Assembly (NCBI GenBank): GCA_948567375.1
Contig: OX419755.1
Coordinates: forward strand, 26,304,517 to 26,368,516
DNA: 64,000 nucleotides
Origin: Lunularia cruciata
Taxonomy: Eukaryota; Streptophyta; Marchantiopsida; Lunulariales; Lunulariaceae
Reading direction: 5' to 3'
Shown one piece after another: positions 13,030 to 26,298 of this stretch. The position numbers and the translations under genes are program-made. A model generated the notes under the pieces. It ran no database searches, was not told the origin of the DNA, and saw only the letters and a program-made list of their open reading frames with translations. Numbering within the stretch: position 1 is the stretch's first letter; every line of letters starts with the position of its first letter.

Positions 13030-14130
13030 AGAACCATGGATCCGCAGTTGCAAGAGCTTGTGCAAGGAATGCAAGGGATGTTGAATGAATTTTGAGAGAT
13101 TAAGATGACCATGGAGACATTACAAAGTCAAGTGTAGATCCTTAGGAACGATCAAGCCATGCAAGAAGAAGAGCCATCTTGAAACCCAATACCTGCGACT
13201 AAGTACTTGGAGAGGCACCCGTGCCTATGAACCCTATCAACGATGAAGCCACATTGCTACTCCGGATGAAGAAGACCTGCAACATCGAGCCTTACAAGGG
13301 GCAACGTACAATAAGAGTAGTGGAAAATTGGATCTCAAGAATGAATTGATATTTCCAGTTGTTCTCAACAAAGATCACAGAGCATGCTGCAGGCGTGTTT
13401 GCATGTGGGTACTTGACCGATAAAGCCCTCACATGGTATGATGCTTGGGAACGATCCATGCTGGCAAAAAGAACAGAGGTCACATGGACAGCAATACAAG
13501 AAGGGCTGTTGAAGAATTTCCAATTGGTGGGTTCTTTGCAGATGGCTCAAACTTGACTATGGGGATTGAGACAGAAGAATAACGTACAAGAGTATGTGGA
13601 GGTATTTCTAGATCTACAAGTTGCAAGTACCAACATGAGTCCAGCAGAGGCTCTCGACAATTTCAAACAAGGGTTGAAAGAGCGGATTTGCCAAGAAGTA
13701 ATGGTGCAAAATCCTTGCATGATATTTGAAGCCATTGCTTGTGCGCAAAGAATAGCAGGAGCATTAGGTGGAGGTGAAGGAGTAGATCCAACTCAACATT
13801 ATCGGGCAGAAATGCCACACATGGGTGGACCAGTACCGATGGAATTGGGCAACCTTTGATTCCGAGATCGAGGAGCACGACCGCTTCAAGGGAAGCAAGG
13901 ACAGGTAGAAGAACAAAGAGATGGAGTCCCACGAGGAGAAGGGACTTGAGGAGAACAATGCCATTGTTACAATTGTGGCCGTATTGGGCACATATCTACC
14001 AATTGTTGCACTTGTTTCCCTAGAGGCCCTCAGCCTTTGTACAAGCAATCTTTGAACAACATGGAGAGGCACATCAAAGAGAGGAGGTGGAAATCACTTT
14101 GGAAAACAAAGATCGCCAGTAAATGTACCT
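13030..14130 (+). pseudogene. gag of family I copy 2 (capsid-like region and zinc knuckle)
   Basis: A capsid-like region with ALTWYDAWER (about 13425-13455) and ALDNFKQGLKERI (near 13650-13690), the retrotransposon gag pattern. A CX2CX4HX4C zinc knuckle (CYNCGRIGHISTNC) lies at about 13965-14008. Expected role is RNA packaging and particle assembly. Broken. Confidence 0.8.
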
Positions 14131-14214
14131 CATAGCCTTACTGGCTCAATAAGGAAGCAGAGAAGCAAGGGAAGGAAGAAGAATAATGCGCAAAGATCCC
14201 GAAAGGCAACCTCA

Positions 14215-16020
14215 CAATTGATTGTCATGAATAGAATCCTAGAAGGTAATCAAGTGAGAGTCTTAATAGATCCGGAGCAGTAGAGAATTTCTTGTCTTGC
14301 TCTGTTGCAATAAGATTGGGAATGGATCTAGAGAGAGATGGAAGTGAAGAAGTAGAGTTACCAAATGGGTAAATAGAGAAGATTGAATCATTACCTAGAC
14401 GGGTAACCCTCTCTGTAGGAGAATATCAAGAAGCAATTGAGTGGCAAGTGATACAGTTAGCTCGTTATGATGCAATTTTAGGCATGCCATGGATAGAGCA
14501 GTATAACCCTATGGTGGATTGGAGGAAGAAAGTAGTGAGAACCCACCAATGGTCAATCATTGGGGTTAAAAAAAATCACACAGGCAGAAACTGCCTCTGT
14601 ATGTCGTAGGGACGGCAACTATCTGTAAGACCAATAGATGTTTTATGGGTCTAATAAGAGAAGTCCACAATGCACAACTCGATAGACAAATTCCTAAGAA
14701 ATTGAAGGATGTGGTGAATGAGTTTCAAGATGTCTTTCCCGATGATCTACCCTCAGGATTACCACCAAAAAGGCGAGTAGATCACAAAATAGAGACACTC
14801 CCGGGGAAGACACCTCCTTGTAAGGCCCCATATCGCCTATCACCTCATGAGTTGGAGGAGTGTAAGACTCAAATTGAGGAGATGCTGCACAAAGGGTTCA
14901 TCCAACCTAGCCATATGGGGCCCCTGTTCATCCAACCTATCACCATATGGGGCCCCTGTCTTGTTTGTGAAGAAGAAGGATGGTACAATACACATGTGCA
15001 TTGACTATCAGGGTCTCAATCAGCAAACAGTGAAGAACAAAGACCCCTTACCTTGCATGGGTAACCTGTTTGATCAACTCCATGGAGCAAGATACTTCAC
15101 CAAATTGGACTTGCGGAGCGGTTACAATCAAATCCAAATTGTACAGGAGTATGTGTACAAAACTACCTTTCGAACCAAGTATGGCCATTTTGAGTATCTT
15201 GTGATGCCTTTTGGCCTCACCAATGCACCTGCCACTTTCATGAGTCTAATGAATGACATATTTCATCCATACTTGGATAAGTTTGTTATCGTCTTTTTGG
15301 ATGATATCTTAGTATATAGTAGTACAATGACAGAACACAAACAACATCTATGAGAGGTCCTCCAGATTCTAAGACAAAATCAATTGTACGCCAAAATCTC
15401 AAAATGTGAGTTTGGCAAGTCTGAAGTAGACTACTTAGGGCATAGAGTAAGTGCAGAGGGCATTCAAGTATTGACAGATAAAATAGAGGTCATTCAAAAA
15501 TGGAGTGCCCCAAAAGATGAGACTCAACTTAAGAGCTTCTTGGGGTTGACGGGATTCTATTGTAGATTTATCAAGGACTTCTCCAAGATTGCACATCCTT
15601 TAACGGCACTACTTGGCAAGGGGAAGAAGTGGACATGGGGAACTGCACAAGAGTTGGCCTTTCAAGAATTGAAGGCCGCCTTGCTACATGCAACCAATCT
15701 TGAAGTGGTATGACCCAAAACGTCCAATCAAGTTGGCTACGGATGCATCAGGCGTAGCAATAGGAGCAGTCCTACAACAAGAGTGGCATGACGGATGGCA
15801 TCCAATTGCATATTTCTCTCAAAAATTGTTACTGGCAGGGCGCAACTACCACACCACAAAACAAGAAGAGCTGGCCATCGTTCTAGCAACCAAGCATTGG
15901 AAGCACTACTTGGGCAAGAAGGCATTTGTAGTAGAGACAGACCACAAACCTCTAGTCTACCTCAAGACACAGAAGGATCTATCTTGTCGCCAAATTTGGT
16001 GGGTAGAGTAGCAACAACAC
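14215..16020 (+). pseudogene. Protease, RT and RNase H of family I copy 2
   Basis: A protease-like segment (about 14225-14560) precedes RT. RT shows [15 protein letters not shown] (near 15000), [15 protein letters not shown] (near 15100) and the catalytic [10 protein letters not shown] (near 15290-15320), followed by the thumb region CEFGKSEVDYLGHRVS (near 15405). RNase H shows LATDASGVAIGAVLQQ (near 15735) and [10 protein letters not shown] (near 15935). This is the order of Ty3/gypsy pol. Broken. Confidence 0.9.
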
Positions 16021-16026
16021 TTCAAC

Positions 16027-17530
16027 ATGACAATCACCTACGTGGAAGGTAAGATTCAACTTGTAGATGCATTCACCCACATGCCAATGGCCAACAACTT
16101 GGTGGTAGAGGTTAAGATTAACCTTGAATTTTGGCAAGAGATTCTGGCTACTACAAAAAATGATCCACAGATTGTAGAAGCACAATCATCCAAGGGTGTC
16201 ACCAACACCCAAGGACTCACCTTTTGGGAAGGCAGATTATGGATCCCAAATGTCCCAGAATTACGCATCACCATTCTAGCGGAATGTCATGATTTGGCCA
16301 TGGCAGCTCATGTCGGAGTGGACAAGACCTTGGATGCAATCAAGCGCCATTACTATTGGCCCAAGATGAGCAACAACATGATGGACTATGTGCATAGCTG
16401 CCTACTTTGTCAATAGAACAAAGCTTCTAATCAAGCTCCTGTAGGGCTCCTTCAACCTCTCCCCACTCCTACCCAACGTTGGGAACAAGTGAGTATGGAT
16501 CTCATCTGTGAATTACCCAAGACCACCTCAGGGTTTGACTCCATTGTGGTCTTTGTGGACCGGCTCAGCAAAATGATTCATGTACGCCCTACCACCAAGG
16601 AGGTGACCGCTCCACAACTAGCTCAATTATACTTAGATGCAATCTTTGCTCATCATGGCTTGTCTAGAGTACTCATCACGGATAGAGGCACCCAATTCAC
16701 CAGTTTGTTTTGGCAAACACTCTTTGGTTTCTTCAAAACCAAGTTGGCCATGTCCATAGCTTACCACCCACAAACAGATAGCCAAACAGAGCGGGCTAAT
16801 CGCACAATTGAAGACATGTTACGCGGCTTCACCTTAGAAGAGCAAGAGCGGTGGGAGACCCTACTCCCGTTGGTGGAATTCACTTACAACAATTTAGTGA
16901 ATGCCTCCACCCAGGTCACTCCGTTCTTCCTCATGTATGGTGAGCATCCCTTCACACCTTCTAGCTTGATGAAGATCCATCCAGTGGCTACCAAGGTCGA
17001 TGCAGTCAACACATTTGTTTCTAGAATCCAACAAGGTGTGGAGAGCGCCAAGCACAGGTTACAGATTGCGCAAAATCAACAGAAGTAGTATGCTGCTGCA
17101 CACCGTAGGCACATGGAGTTCAATGTTGGGGATCAAGTGTGGCTATCGACAACCAACCTCACATTAGTTGGACCTTGTAAGCTCAGACCTCATTTTATTG
17201 GGCCTTTCTCGATTCTTTGTCGCATCGGCGCTATGGCCTATCACCTTGAGCTACCACCACACATGAAGATCCATCCAATGTTCCATGTCTCCCTACTACG
17301 CAAATATGCTCCCCGATCAGGCCAGGGTCATTCCACCAAAGACATTTGACCTTGTCCGACACTCATTGATGACACATAGGAATATGAAGTGGAGCGGATT
17401 CTCCAAAAATGCATGCGTGGTACTCGCCATCCGTGGGTGGACTATCTAGTACAATGGAAAGGTTATCCCTTCTATGAAACCACTTGAGAGCCCGCTGCTA
17501 ATTTGGCACATGCACCTGTGTTGGTGCAAG
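16027..17530 (+). pseudogene. Integrase with chromodomain of family I copy 2
   Basis: The zinc-binding HHCC region lies around 16290-16415 (CLLCQ at its end). The DDE core has VVFVDRLSKM (about 16540), ITDRGTQFTSLFWQ (about 16675) and SQTERANRTIED (about 16780). After the integrase tail (HPMFHVSLLRKY near 17270) a chromodomain follows at about 17385-17530, recognisable from EYEVE-type and QWKGY-type peptides. Chromodomains guide some chromoviruses to heterochromatin marks. Confidence 0.85.
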
Positions 17531-17584
17531 CATTTGAGTAACAATTGCACAATGAGGACGTTGCGTCTTAAAAGGAGGGAGGTC

Positions 17585-18319
17585 TATAATACCAAGAGCT
17601 AGCCATATGATCTAGATGTGAAATTTGGTTTGGTAACATCTAGAATGATGTTTTACATGATGGTCAAAATAGATAAGATAGAAGTATCACCAAAAGAGTA
17701 CTTCTACTAATAGGGCAAAAACTGAAATAGACTTGAGAACCTTAGAACCAATAGCTAGACATATGATTTAAATGTGAGAATTGGTTTTGTAACATCTGGA
17801 AGGATGTTACACATGATGGACTAAACAGATCAGAAAGAGGTATCACTAAAAGGGGACTTCTACTAATAGAGTAGGAACCAAAATATGCTTGAAATCTTTG
17901 AAGGCAATTTCGGAGGCCTAAACGGATGAATTAGGCCTCAAAAATGTGTAGATTTCTCCTTGAAAAAGGAAAGGTTGGCCTTCCCTCCCCCTTGCTTTGT
18001 CTCATCGAGAACTTTCCAATGGTACCTTACTCATATGATTCTGAGATTTCTACAGGAAGATTCCCTAAAAGATTCCCTTCGGTCAAAGCTTGTTGACCAA
18101 CCAGATAGAACCTAGAGCAGACATGTCACCCATCCAAGTAAGTAATCCAAGGGTGGAGCTTGCTGACATGTCACCTATTTGTGTCCCTAATCCTATGGTG
18201 GAGCTTCCTTGGAGGAGATCCTCTGTCTATATAATTAAGAGAAGGTGCTCCCTTGGGGCATCAAATGTTTGAGTGTGCAATCTGTGTTTTTTCTCTTCTC
18301 TTGTCCTCGGAGTATTACA
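17585..18319 (+). repeat. 3' LTR of family I copy 2
   Basis: It matches 11697-12432 throughout and ends ATTACA. The purine-rich tract AAAAGGAGGGAGG lies directly before it. Confidence 0.9.
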
Positions 18320-18806
18320 CTATGTGCACTGGGCTAGAATTTTTGAAAATTGATAGTGTAAACTGCTCCCGCAACTGCATGCTCTTTAGAAAATGGTAAA
18401 GAGTCTTCCATTTTTCAATTTTCAGTGAATTGTCCTGAAAATTACCAAGAAAATGAGGTGCATTGTATCCTACGTGACACAAAAATTAGAGAGAGATAAT
18501 TCTTGTATAGGGAGTTATGAGTTTTTGAAGTGAAGGGGGTGGTTTTCAGACCAAATCTGAAATATGTGTGCTAAATAGAAAGGTGTCTAGGCCAAATGGC
18601 TCAATGAAAAGATTTGAAATTTTGCGGGGAGGGATGTCCTAGAGTTGAAATCAAGTGTATAAAATTTTAGAGGACTATGACATACTGGTAGGGAGATTTG
18701 AGTGACATTGTGATGAAGGGTCAATTCTGTAGAGTGGAGATCTCATGCATGAGGAGTTTGAGAGCAACAAAAAGCATGTTTGAGTGTTTAGATTCATTTT
18801 AGGAAC

Positions 18807-19280
18807 ATGGAGGGTCATCAAGAGTGGAAATTGAGACTATACAAGGTTCCCCAAGGGTTTGAAGTGATTGTAGGGGTGGATTTGAGGAAAATAGAGTTTA
18901 TAATAGAATTTGAAGAGAGTGTTGAGAGGATCCAAAAACCTACACCACTTGGAGGAAAGAGTGAGTCTAAGTGTTTTCTATGTGGAGAGAAGAAACATAA
19001 GGCAATTTTATGTCCATTGACCTTTGAGAGCAAGAGATTGAGGGAAAAGAGAGCCTTACTTGACTTGGGTTTGCATGTTAGACCTTCTTCACCAAGATTG
19101 GGAGGGAGAAGATCTAAGACCAAGGAGTTGTGTGAGGTTTGTGGAGTTGAAGTACTTCCAAAAGGACATGAGTGTAGTGGAGTAAAATTAATTTTGGAAA
19201 CTTTGGTGAAGTATCTTGGAGAGAGTCTTAGTAAAACTATAGAAATACTACCACTTTCATCAGCTAGTTCTCAAGATTAG
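18807..19280 (+). other. Upstream zinc-knuckle frame of older family II copy
   Basis: A 157-residue frame from ATG to stop, with the same start and length as the frame at 40681-41154. It carries CFLCGEKKHKAILC (CX2CX4HX4C) and a second cluster CEVCGVEVLPKGHEC. It lies before, and separate from, the gag-pol frame. That it stays open in an older copy supports coding. Role unknown; nucleic-acid binding is suggested by the knuckle. Confidence 0.6.
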
Positions 19281-19519
19281 TGATGGAGATAATCTTTCAA
19301 CTTGTGGATAAACTATCCATGAGGGTTTGATTAATATGCACTCTAGTATTTGATGTTGCTATAGAAATCTTGGAGGAACCTGAACCTTTTGTGTTCCCTA
19401 GGGTGGATTAATCTCAAATGGTGTTAGTCATGTATATACTCTATTAGTTATAGAGTGAGAAAAAAGAAAAAAGAAAAAAAAGAAAAAAAATTGAGAGAAA
19501 AGAAAGATAGTGAAGGGTT

Positions 19520-20760
19520 AAGATGGGGAAACTTCCGGTTTTCTTTGGCAAAGATGGAGAAGATGTGGAGGCCTTTTTGAGAGGCCTCAAGAGATCTTGC
19601 ACAAGAAGCAATGAGAGGAGGAAGAATGAGTGGGCCTCATTATTACCAGATTTCTTTGAGGATGCAACACTTACATAGTATGAGTCAAAATACCAAAAGA
19701 GAGAGAGAGGAGAGATGAGGAAGAAGAGTCTTGGAAGAGTTTGACTTCAGCACTCATTGAAAACTTTCTCCCATATGAGAGTTATGAGAGATTTATGAGT
19801 GAGGTTACTTTTCTCAAACAAGGGAGATAGAGAGAAAGTGAGAGTCTATGTGGAAAGAGTGGAAAAGTTAGAGTCCAGATTTCACATAGTGTTGAGGAAG
19901 GGTAGGGATGATGTGGAGACTACTATGGTTGGCATAGGGGCAATGCTCACCAAGAATTTTGTGGGAGGGTTGAGACCACAAATTAGAAGCAAGGTGAGAT
20001 ATGAGAAACCTTCTTCCAAGGTTGAAGCTATCAAGATCGCAATTTGTATGGAGGAGAGTTTGGAAGGGGATGAGAGTGATTTGGTGGTGAAGGAGGTTGT
20101 GCCTCCTCCTCAAGGCTACAAGTATGGTGGAACTTCTGATACTTTGGTGGCAAGGGTTTCACCACAAGTAGTAGTTGCTCTAGTTCTTGCACCTCCACCA
20201 AAAGATCCACTTCAAACCATCACAGAACAACTTGCAAATCTCAAAATCAATGTGGTGCAACTATGGGAGAAGAGAGAGGTGGATCAAAATGTAGGGAAAG
20301 GGCCTAGGAGTTATGGAAAATATCCATACAGAGGAGGCCAACCAGCCAACAATTTCAATGATAGAAATTGTTTTGGTTGTGGAGGAAAAGGCCATATCCA
20401 AAGGAATTGCCCAAATTCTACTTACCATTGAGGAAGGGGTTATGAGAGAGCCAATAGAAGGAAAGAGTGAAACCCAAGTGACTCCTTATCCAAACAAAAG
20501 TAAGAGGATATCATCCATAGATGTGGTTGAGAGCAAGTATGAGAAGGGAGAGTGCTCAAACTCCAAGGGTCTTAATTTGGAGCTTTTGGCACAAGAGAAG
20601 AAGAGAGCTCGTTTTGTAGAGGATGTTCACTCTTCTCAAGGATTTACTCCAAGCAAGGATACTCCAATATCTACTAGGAGCACTTGCACCTCAACACCAT
20701 CAACAACAAAGACTCCAAGGAAGGAGTTGGGGATGGAGGATTTCTTGATTTCAAAGCAAT
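19520..20760 (+). pseudogene. gag of older family II copy
   Basis: Collinear with the first 415 or so residues of the frame at 41390. It includes the opening GKLPVFFGKDGEDVEAF, the capsid-like part and the knuckle CFGCGGKGHIQRNC (near 20370-20412). Broken. Confidence 0.85.
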
Positions 20761-20769
20761 AGTAGAACT

Positions 20770-23700
20770 ACAATGTGTTGGAGGATGTTGGTAGCCACAA
20801 GGTTAACATCATAGTGGGCCAATTGATTGCTTTGAACCCTACCTTGAGAAAAGAGCTTAGAGGTGGTTTGAGTTCTACAAGGAGCAAGAGGAAGAAGAAG
20901 GCAAAAGCTCTAGTATCAATAGGGATGGTGGATGCCAAACCACCTACCATAGGAGGCTTGTGAATATGCCTCCAAGATTGATGTGAGAGTGCATGGTCAC
21001 AACATCAAGGATGCATTGGTTGATGGAGGATCAACAATGAATGCCATGTCAGAAAGTTTGATGAAGAAGTTGGGTATGATACCTTCAAGATCTTCAACAT
21101 TTGTGGTGAGCATGGAAAACAAGCAACAAGTTCAACCAGTAGGGGTGATGGATAAAGTGGTAGTTTCAGTTATGGGAGTTCAAAATCTCATGACTTTCCA
21201 AGTCTTGAAGGATTCAAGCTATGACTTACTTCTTGGAAGGCCATGGTTGAGAGCAGCATGCATAATTGATAGGTGGCACAAAGGGTACTTGAGGATTGGG
21301 CTATCAAACCATAGAGTCACAGTTCCTATGACTAACACCACCAACACTTCACATTTAGATACACCATCTTCTGATTATTGGGAATCAGATTTTGAAGAAG
21401 GAGCTTCAGGTGTGGACACAAGCATAGAAGAGGAGACTTCCACGGAGGAGGATGAATCTGAATCTGATTCAGATGTGTATCCTATGTGTGCTTTGGATTT
21501 TGCACATAAGCTAGAGGTTTTGAAGGACCCAGATAAATCACCATTGACACTTGAGGAGATAGAGAGAAGGTTAGCTACCCTCAAGTATGGCCCAAATGTT
21601 ACCAAGGAGGAGAAGGTGAGATTTGAGGAGATTTTTTGCAAGTTCATCCATGTGTTTGCTTTTAGTTACAAGGATTTGAAGGAAGTCATCTTGGAGGAGC
21701 ACAAGATAGAGGTGGAGTCACATGCAAGACCAATATCTTTGGTTGTGAAGGAAGAGATTGATAAGCTCAAGGATGCCGGATTTATCTTTGAGGTAGAGAA
21801 TTCAAAATGGGCGTCTCCAATTGTCATAGTGAAGAAAAAGAATGGCAAGCTTTGGGTATGTGTGGATTACAAGAAGCTCAATGTTGTTACCAAGTCGGAC
21901 TACTACCCATTGCCATTCATTGATGAGATCTTGGAGGAGGTTGCAAGTCATGAGAGGTATAGTTTTGGAGATGGTTATATTGGATATAACCAAATCAAGA
22001 TTGCACCAGAGCATCAACAACTCACCACATTCACCACACCTTGGGGAACTTACACTTTCAAGGTCATGTCTTTTGGGCTTTGCAATGCTCCAACAACATT
22101 CCAACGATTCATGAACAAGGTATTTGAAACTTTGATTGGGAAATTTGTGAGAGACTTCATTGATGACTTTTGTGTCTATGGGAGCAAAGAGGAGCACTTT
22201 GAGCACCTAATCAAGGTTGCAATGCTTGGATGAGGCAAATGCATCACTCAACCCAAAGAAGTGCATTTTTGGATGTGAAGAAGGTCTACTTTTGGGGCAC
22301 ATCATCTCCAAGGATAGAATAGCAGTTGATCTTGAGAAAGTGAGGAAGAAAGTGAGGAAAATCTCAGACTTCCATTCCCTTCAAGCTTGATAAAGTTATG
22401 CTAATTCTTGGAGATGGTTAAGTACTATAGGAGGTTTATCTTCTCATTTTCCAACAAGGCTTATGCATTGATCATCTACATGAAGAAGGGTGTAGATTAC
22501 ATGGTGATTTTGGAGAACAAGGAGGCTCTCAAAGCTTTTCAAGAGCTCAAGCAATCCCTTGTTGTAGCTCCAATTCTTGCTAAACCTGATTGGAGTAAGC
22601 CTTTTCATCCTCTACACTGATTCTTCTAATGTAGCTATGGGATGCACTCTTAGTCAATTAGACCAAGATGGGCATGATCATTCAATAGTTTATGCTAGTA
22701 GGCAGATGGTTTCAGCAGAAAAGAACTACTCTGTCACAGAGAGAGAAAGGTTTGCAATGATCTTTGGTCTCAAGAAGTTTAGACACTACTTGATTGGAGG
22801 GAAAGCCACCATTGTCACGGATCACAAGGCTTTGAAGTAATTCTTCAACAAGCCTAATGTTGAAGAAAGACTAGCAAGGTGGATGATACTCTTGTCTAAG
22901 TATGACTACACAATTGAGGATAGGCCAGGAAAGAAACATGCAAATGCTGATTTGTTATCTAGAGCCTATGATCATGATGGAGATGAGCCAGTGGATGATT
23001 TTGTGGATGATTCCTTCTCAGATGAGGAGCTCATGACAATCTCAATCACTCAAGAGGTTCCAATGGAGTACAAGGAGATTGTGGATTTTGTGACAAGAAG
23101 TAACTATCCAGAAGGGATGCATGCTAGGGAGAGGAAGGCCCTTGTAGCAAGATCTAGACCTTACACAATGGTGGAGGATATTCTTTTTCACCAAGGAACA
23201 GATGGTCTACTTTGAAGAGCAGTGGGTAAGGAGAGTCTATCCTACTTATAAAGGAGTTTCATGAAGGTTTAGTGTGTGGAAGACACTTTGCAAGAAAGGT
23301 GACTGCTTTCAAGATTCTAGATGCAGGTTACCATTGGAGAGGGATTTTCAAGGATTGTCTTGATTATTGCAAAACTTGTCATGTTTGTCAAGCTTTTGCT
23401 AGAAAGTCTACATCCACTCCACCACTTAGATCAATTCCATTGCTATGACCTTTTGAGAAGTGGGGAATTGATTTTGTAGGTCCTCTCAATAGAACCCCAA
23501 GGAACATTGGTACATTTTAGTAGTTACTGATTACCTTACCAAGTGGGTTGAGGCTAGACCATTGAGGGACAAGAATGAAGATGAAGTTGGTAGATTTCTT
23601 TATGAATGCATTATCATTAGATTTGGATGCCCTTTGGAGTTGATTTTTGATAGGAGAGGAGAGTTTACAAGAAGCATCACTACAACCATGCTACAACATT

Positions 23701-24330
23701 TCTCTATCACACATAGAGTAACTACAACCCATAAGCCAAATTCCAATGGCTTGGCAGAGAGAACCAATCAGACCTTGTGCATGATGTTGGCCAAAGATGC
23801 AGAAATGGAGGGGGCTAAACATCATTAGGACAAGAGGATTCATGCGGTTTTGTGGGAGTATAGGATAACCATGAAGACTTCCACCGGATATTCTCCATTT
23901 CAATTGGTATATGGTATTGAGTCTACTTTACCTATTCACTTTGATCTTCCTACCTTCCAAAGCATTCATAGGAGATTGAAGAAAGCACAAGGAGGTGATG
24001 CAGAGAAGTCAAGGAAGGAACAACTCATGGAGTGGGAAGAGGCAAGAGCTGTTGTTATGGTTTGAGTGGAGCAAGCCCAAAGGAAACAAAAGGAGAGCTA
24101 TGACAAGAGGCAAGGCAAGAAGAAGGTGGAGCCCTTCAAATAAGGTGATAGGGTAATGTTGTTTGATTCCATTTGATTCAAGAGAGTGCAAAAGAATTTT
24201 TTTTGCCTAAGTACTTTGGACCTTTCATAGTGGAGGAGGTGTAGAGCAATTACATCTATGATCTCAAGGAGTTGGGAGGAAGACACTTTGATAGGATTAA
24301 CCATGATAAGTTGAAGATATATCATAGAAG
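20770..24330 (+). pseudogene. Protease, RT, RNase H and integrase of older family II copy
   Basis: Protease DALVDGGS (near 21010), RT with NGKLWVCVDYKKLN (near 21840) and FIDDFCVYG (near 22160), RNase H with TVTDHKA-type sequence (near 22815), and integrase with GIDFVGPL (near 23467) and a DRRGEF-type site (near 23650). It ends near 24330 before the polypurine tract. Several breaks. Confidence 0.85.
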
Positions 24331-24382
24331 GTAGAGAGACCTTCACTTTGAGGACAAAGTGAAAACTTAGTCAGGGGATAAA

Positions 24383-25073
24383 TGTAACACTCATTTGTGT
24401 AGGTGTGTGGTATTGTGATATTTAGCTTGGTATTACAAATACTTGAGAGGTATTATTTAGATAGAGATAAAGGATGGTTATACATTAGTCATGATTAGCT
24501 AAAGTTAGTCATAGCTAAGATAGAGGGGACCTTACTTTAGAGAAAGTGGAAAAGATGAGCACCACTATTTTGGATTCTAGTGTGTTGACTTGGTATTATT
24601 CCTAGGTGTTTGGCTTTGAGGAAAGAGTTGAGAACTCTTGGGCCCGCAAGCCTTTTTGTTTTGGATTCTTCTATAGTCCAAGGATAGCCCATGTGAAGGA
24701 ATCCTTGACTTAGTGGTTGGGTCAAGATAAGATCACATGCTAGTGGAATATGCAAATGTGAATGGATATTCCTTTCTACTTTTTGACTTTACTTGACTTT
24801 TAGTCTAGTAACTTGAGTTACTATGGTAATTAGTAACTTTGGTACGTAACTATTTCACAAGTATATAAACAAGGGGTGAGGAGGTACTCATCATCCTTTC
24901 ATTTGCAACTATCTCTCTCTCATTGAGTTCTCTAGTGAGCAATGTCTGGAGTCTTGGAGTGTTAGCCTTGGAGGAGTATGATAGAGTTGGGATTCCTTGC
25001 CTTCTTAGTCCATGGTGTGCTACCATAATTACCATCAGAGGTTCATCTTGAGTGAGAGATAGGTCGGCTCACA
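24383..25073 (+). repeat. 3' LTR of older family II copy
   Basis: TGTAACACTC...GTCGGCTCACA, about 691 bp, preceded by the purine-rich AGTCAGGGGATAAA. Copia integrase sequence follows directly. Confidence 0.9.
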
Positions 25074-25775
25074 ATACTAGGGAAGCAACATCAAACTACT
25101 TTTGGTGTTGGAACTCATAGTTCCAAATAAATTCTTGACTATATACATAGTGATGTGTGGGGCTCATCCCCTACTCCCTCACATTCTAGAAAGCAATACT
25201 ATGTATCTTTCGTTGATGATTATCCAAGGCTTGTATGGATTCATTTCCTACATGAGAAGTCTGAGGTCTTTGTCACTTTCAAGAAGTGGAAAACCCAAGT
25301 TGAGACTTAGACTAATAAGAGAGTGAGATTTCTACGATCAGATAACGGCAAGGAATATACTTCTAGAGAATTTGAGATGTATTGTCAACAAGAAGGGATA
25401 ACTTGCCATCTCACTATAGTATATACTCCACAATAGAATGGTGTTGCTAAGAGGCTCAATCAAACATTATTGGAGCAGATGAGGAGTATGTTGAGCCAAT
25501 CCAGTTTATCACATGTGTTTTGGGCTGAAGCTATTAACATTGAAGCTTACTTAGTAAATCTTTCTCCTTCTAGTGCAATTTATTACATGACACCATTTGA
25601 GATGAGGCATGGACAGCCTATAGATTATAATCATTTATTAGTCTTTTGATGTAATGCATATCCTCTCATACCCAAGGACAATAGATTTTACTTCCAAGAA
25701 TCTTACTAAATCTTACTTCCAAGAAATGTAATTTTTTTTGCTATTAGAATAGTGTGAAGGGTTACAGGTTATGGG
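25074..25775 (+). pseudogene. copia integrase region
   Basis: Copia integrase core: YIHSDVWG-like sequence with HSRKQYYVSFVDD-like sequence (about 25140-25220), a DNGKEYTS-type site (about 25345) and GVAKRLNQTLLE-type sequence (about 25440). It leads to a GYRLWDP-type peptide just before the solo repeat at 25781. Broken. Confidence 0.8.
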
Positions 25776-25780
25776 ATCCT

Positions 25781-26294
25781 TGTCACGTCATTTGTAGTGT
25801 CACATTTAGATTGCTTGGACACTAGAGTTCCAGTGATAGTAGTTAGAGTTATTTTAGCAGTTTCTCAAAGACTACTTTCCGACGGTCAGATTTCATGTTT
25901 GGGGTACTAACTTCACGGTGGGGCCCACCGTCACTTTGCACCGTTTGCACCATCGAGTGTGCCATCAGCAGGACCGTTAGGGTTCAGACCTAGCTCAAGT
26001 CCAGGGAGTATACTTTTGAAGTGCAACTCCAAAGAGCTCACTTCTCTGATGTTGAGCCTTCGAGTTCTTGGCTATGGTGGACAGAGGCCGGCGAGTGTCA
26101 CCTGGATTCTCTATGCTTGAGTGGGTGTGGCTTGACTATAATCAGTGCCTAGTTGTTGGCAGTTTATAGAGTGACAGATCAAGTACTGATCTGAGTTGAG
26201 TTGAGTTGAGAGTGGTAAACAATCTGATTTTGCTTCTATAGTGTATGATGTTGACAGTGATGTATGTTGTGTAGCGATGTATATACGTACGACA
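25781..26294 (+). repeat. Solo terminal repeat of family D in the copia element
   Basis: About 514 bp, starting TGTCACGTCATTTG and ending ACGTACGACA. ATCCT stands at 25776-25780 and again at 26294-26298, so the target duplication is 5 bp (or 4 bp if the final A belongs to the repeat). The copia sequence reads straight across (GGGATCCT then CTTACC). It holds block A followed by part of block B, the same order as the right end of the full family D copy at 50744-51291. Confidence 0.9.
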
Positions 26295-26298
26295 TCCT

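Larger units (their letters stand above)
11697..18319 (+). mobile_element. Ty3/gypsy chromovirus, family I, copy 2 (best copy)
   Basis: Both LTRs are present (736 and 735 bp), flanked by CTGTG (11692-11696) and CTATG (18320-18324), a 5 bp target duplication with one difference. It lies in the leader of the family II element. The order is gag with zinc knuckle, protease, RT, RNase H, integrase, chromodomain. The LTRs differ by a few percent by eye. Roughly ten or more breaks. Confidence 0.95.
10687..25073 (+). mobile_element. Ty3/gypsy family II, older copy (contains a family I element)
   Basis: It has LTRs of 655 and 691 bp at the ends and an internal region collinear with the intact-looking copy at 39142-46943. 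The copia reading resumes right after 25073. The bases flanking it (GTAC and ATAC) may be a worn 4 bp target duplication. LTRs differ by a few percent by eye plus one length difference, so it is clearly older than the other copy. About a dozen breaks. A family I element is inserted at 11697. Confidence 0.9.

Noticed and set aside
24537-25035. Minus-strand frames repeated in every family II LTR (for example 39296-39484 and 39597-39782)
   Set aside because: They recur only because the LTR recurs, have no domain and run against the direction of the element.
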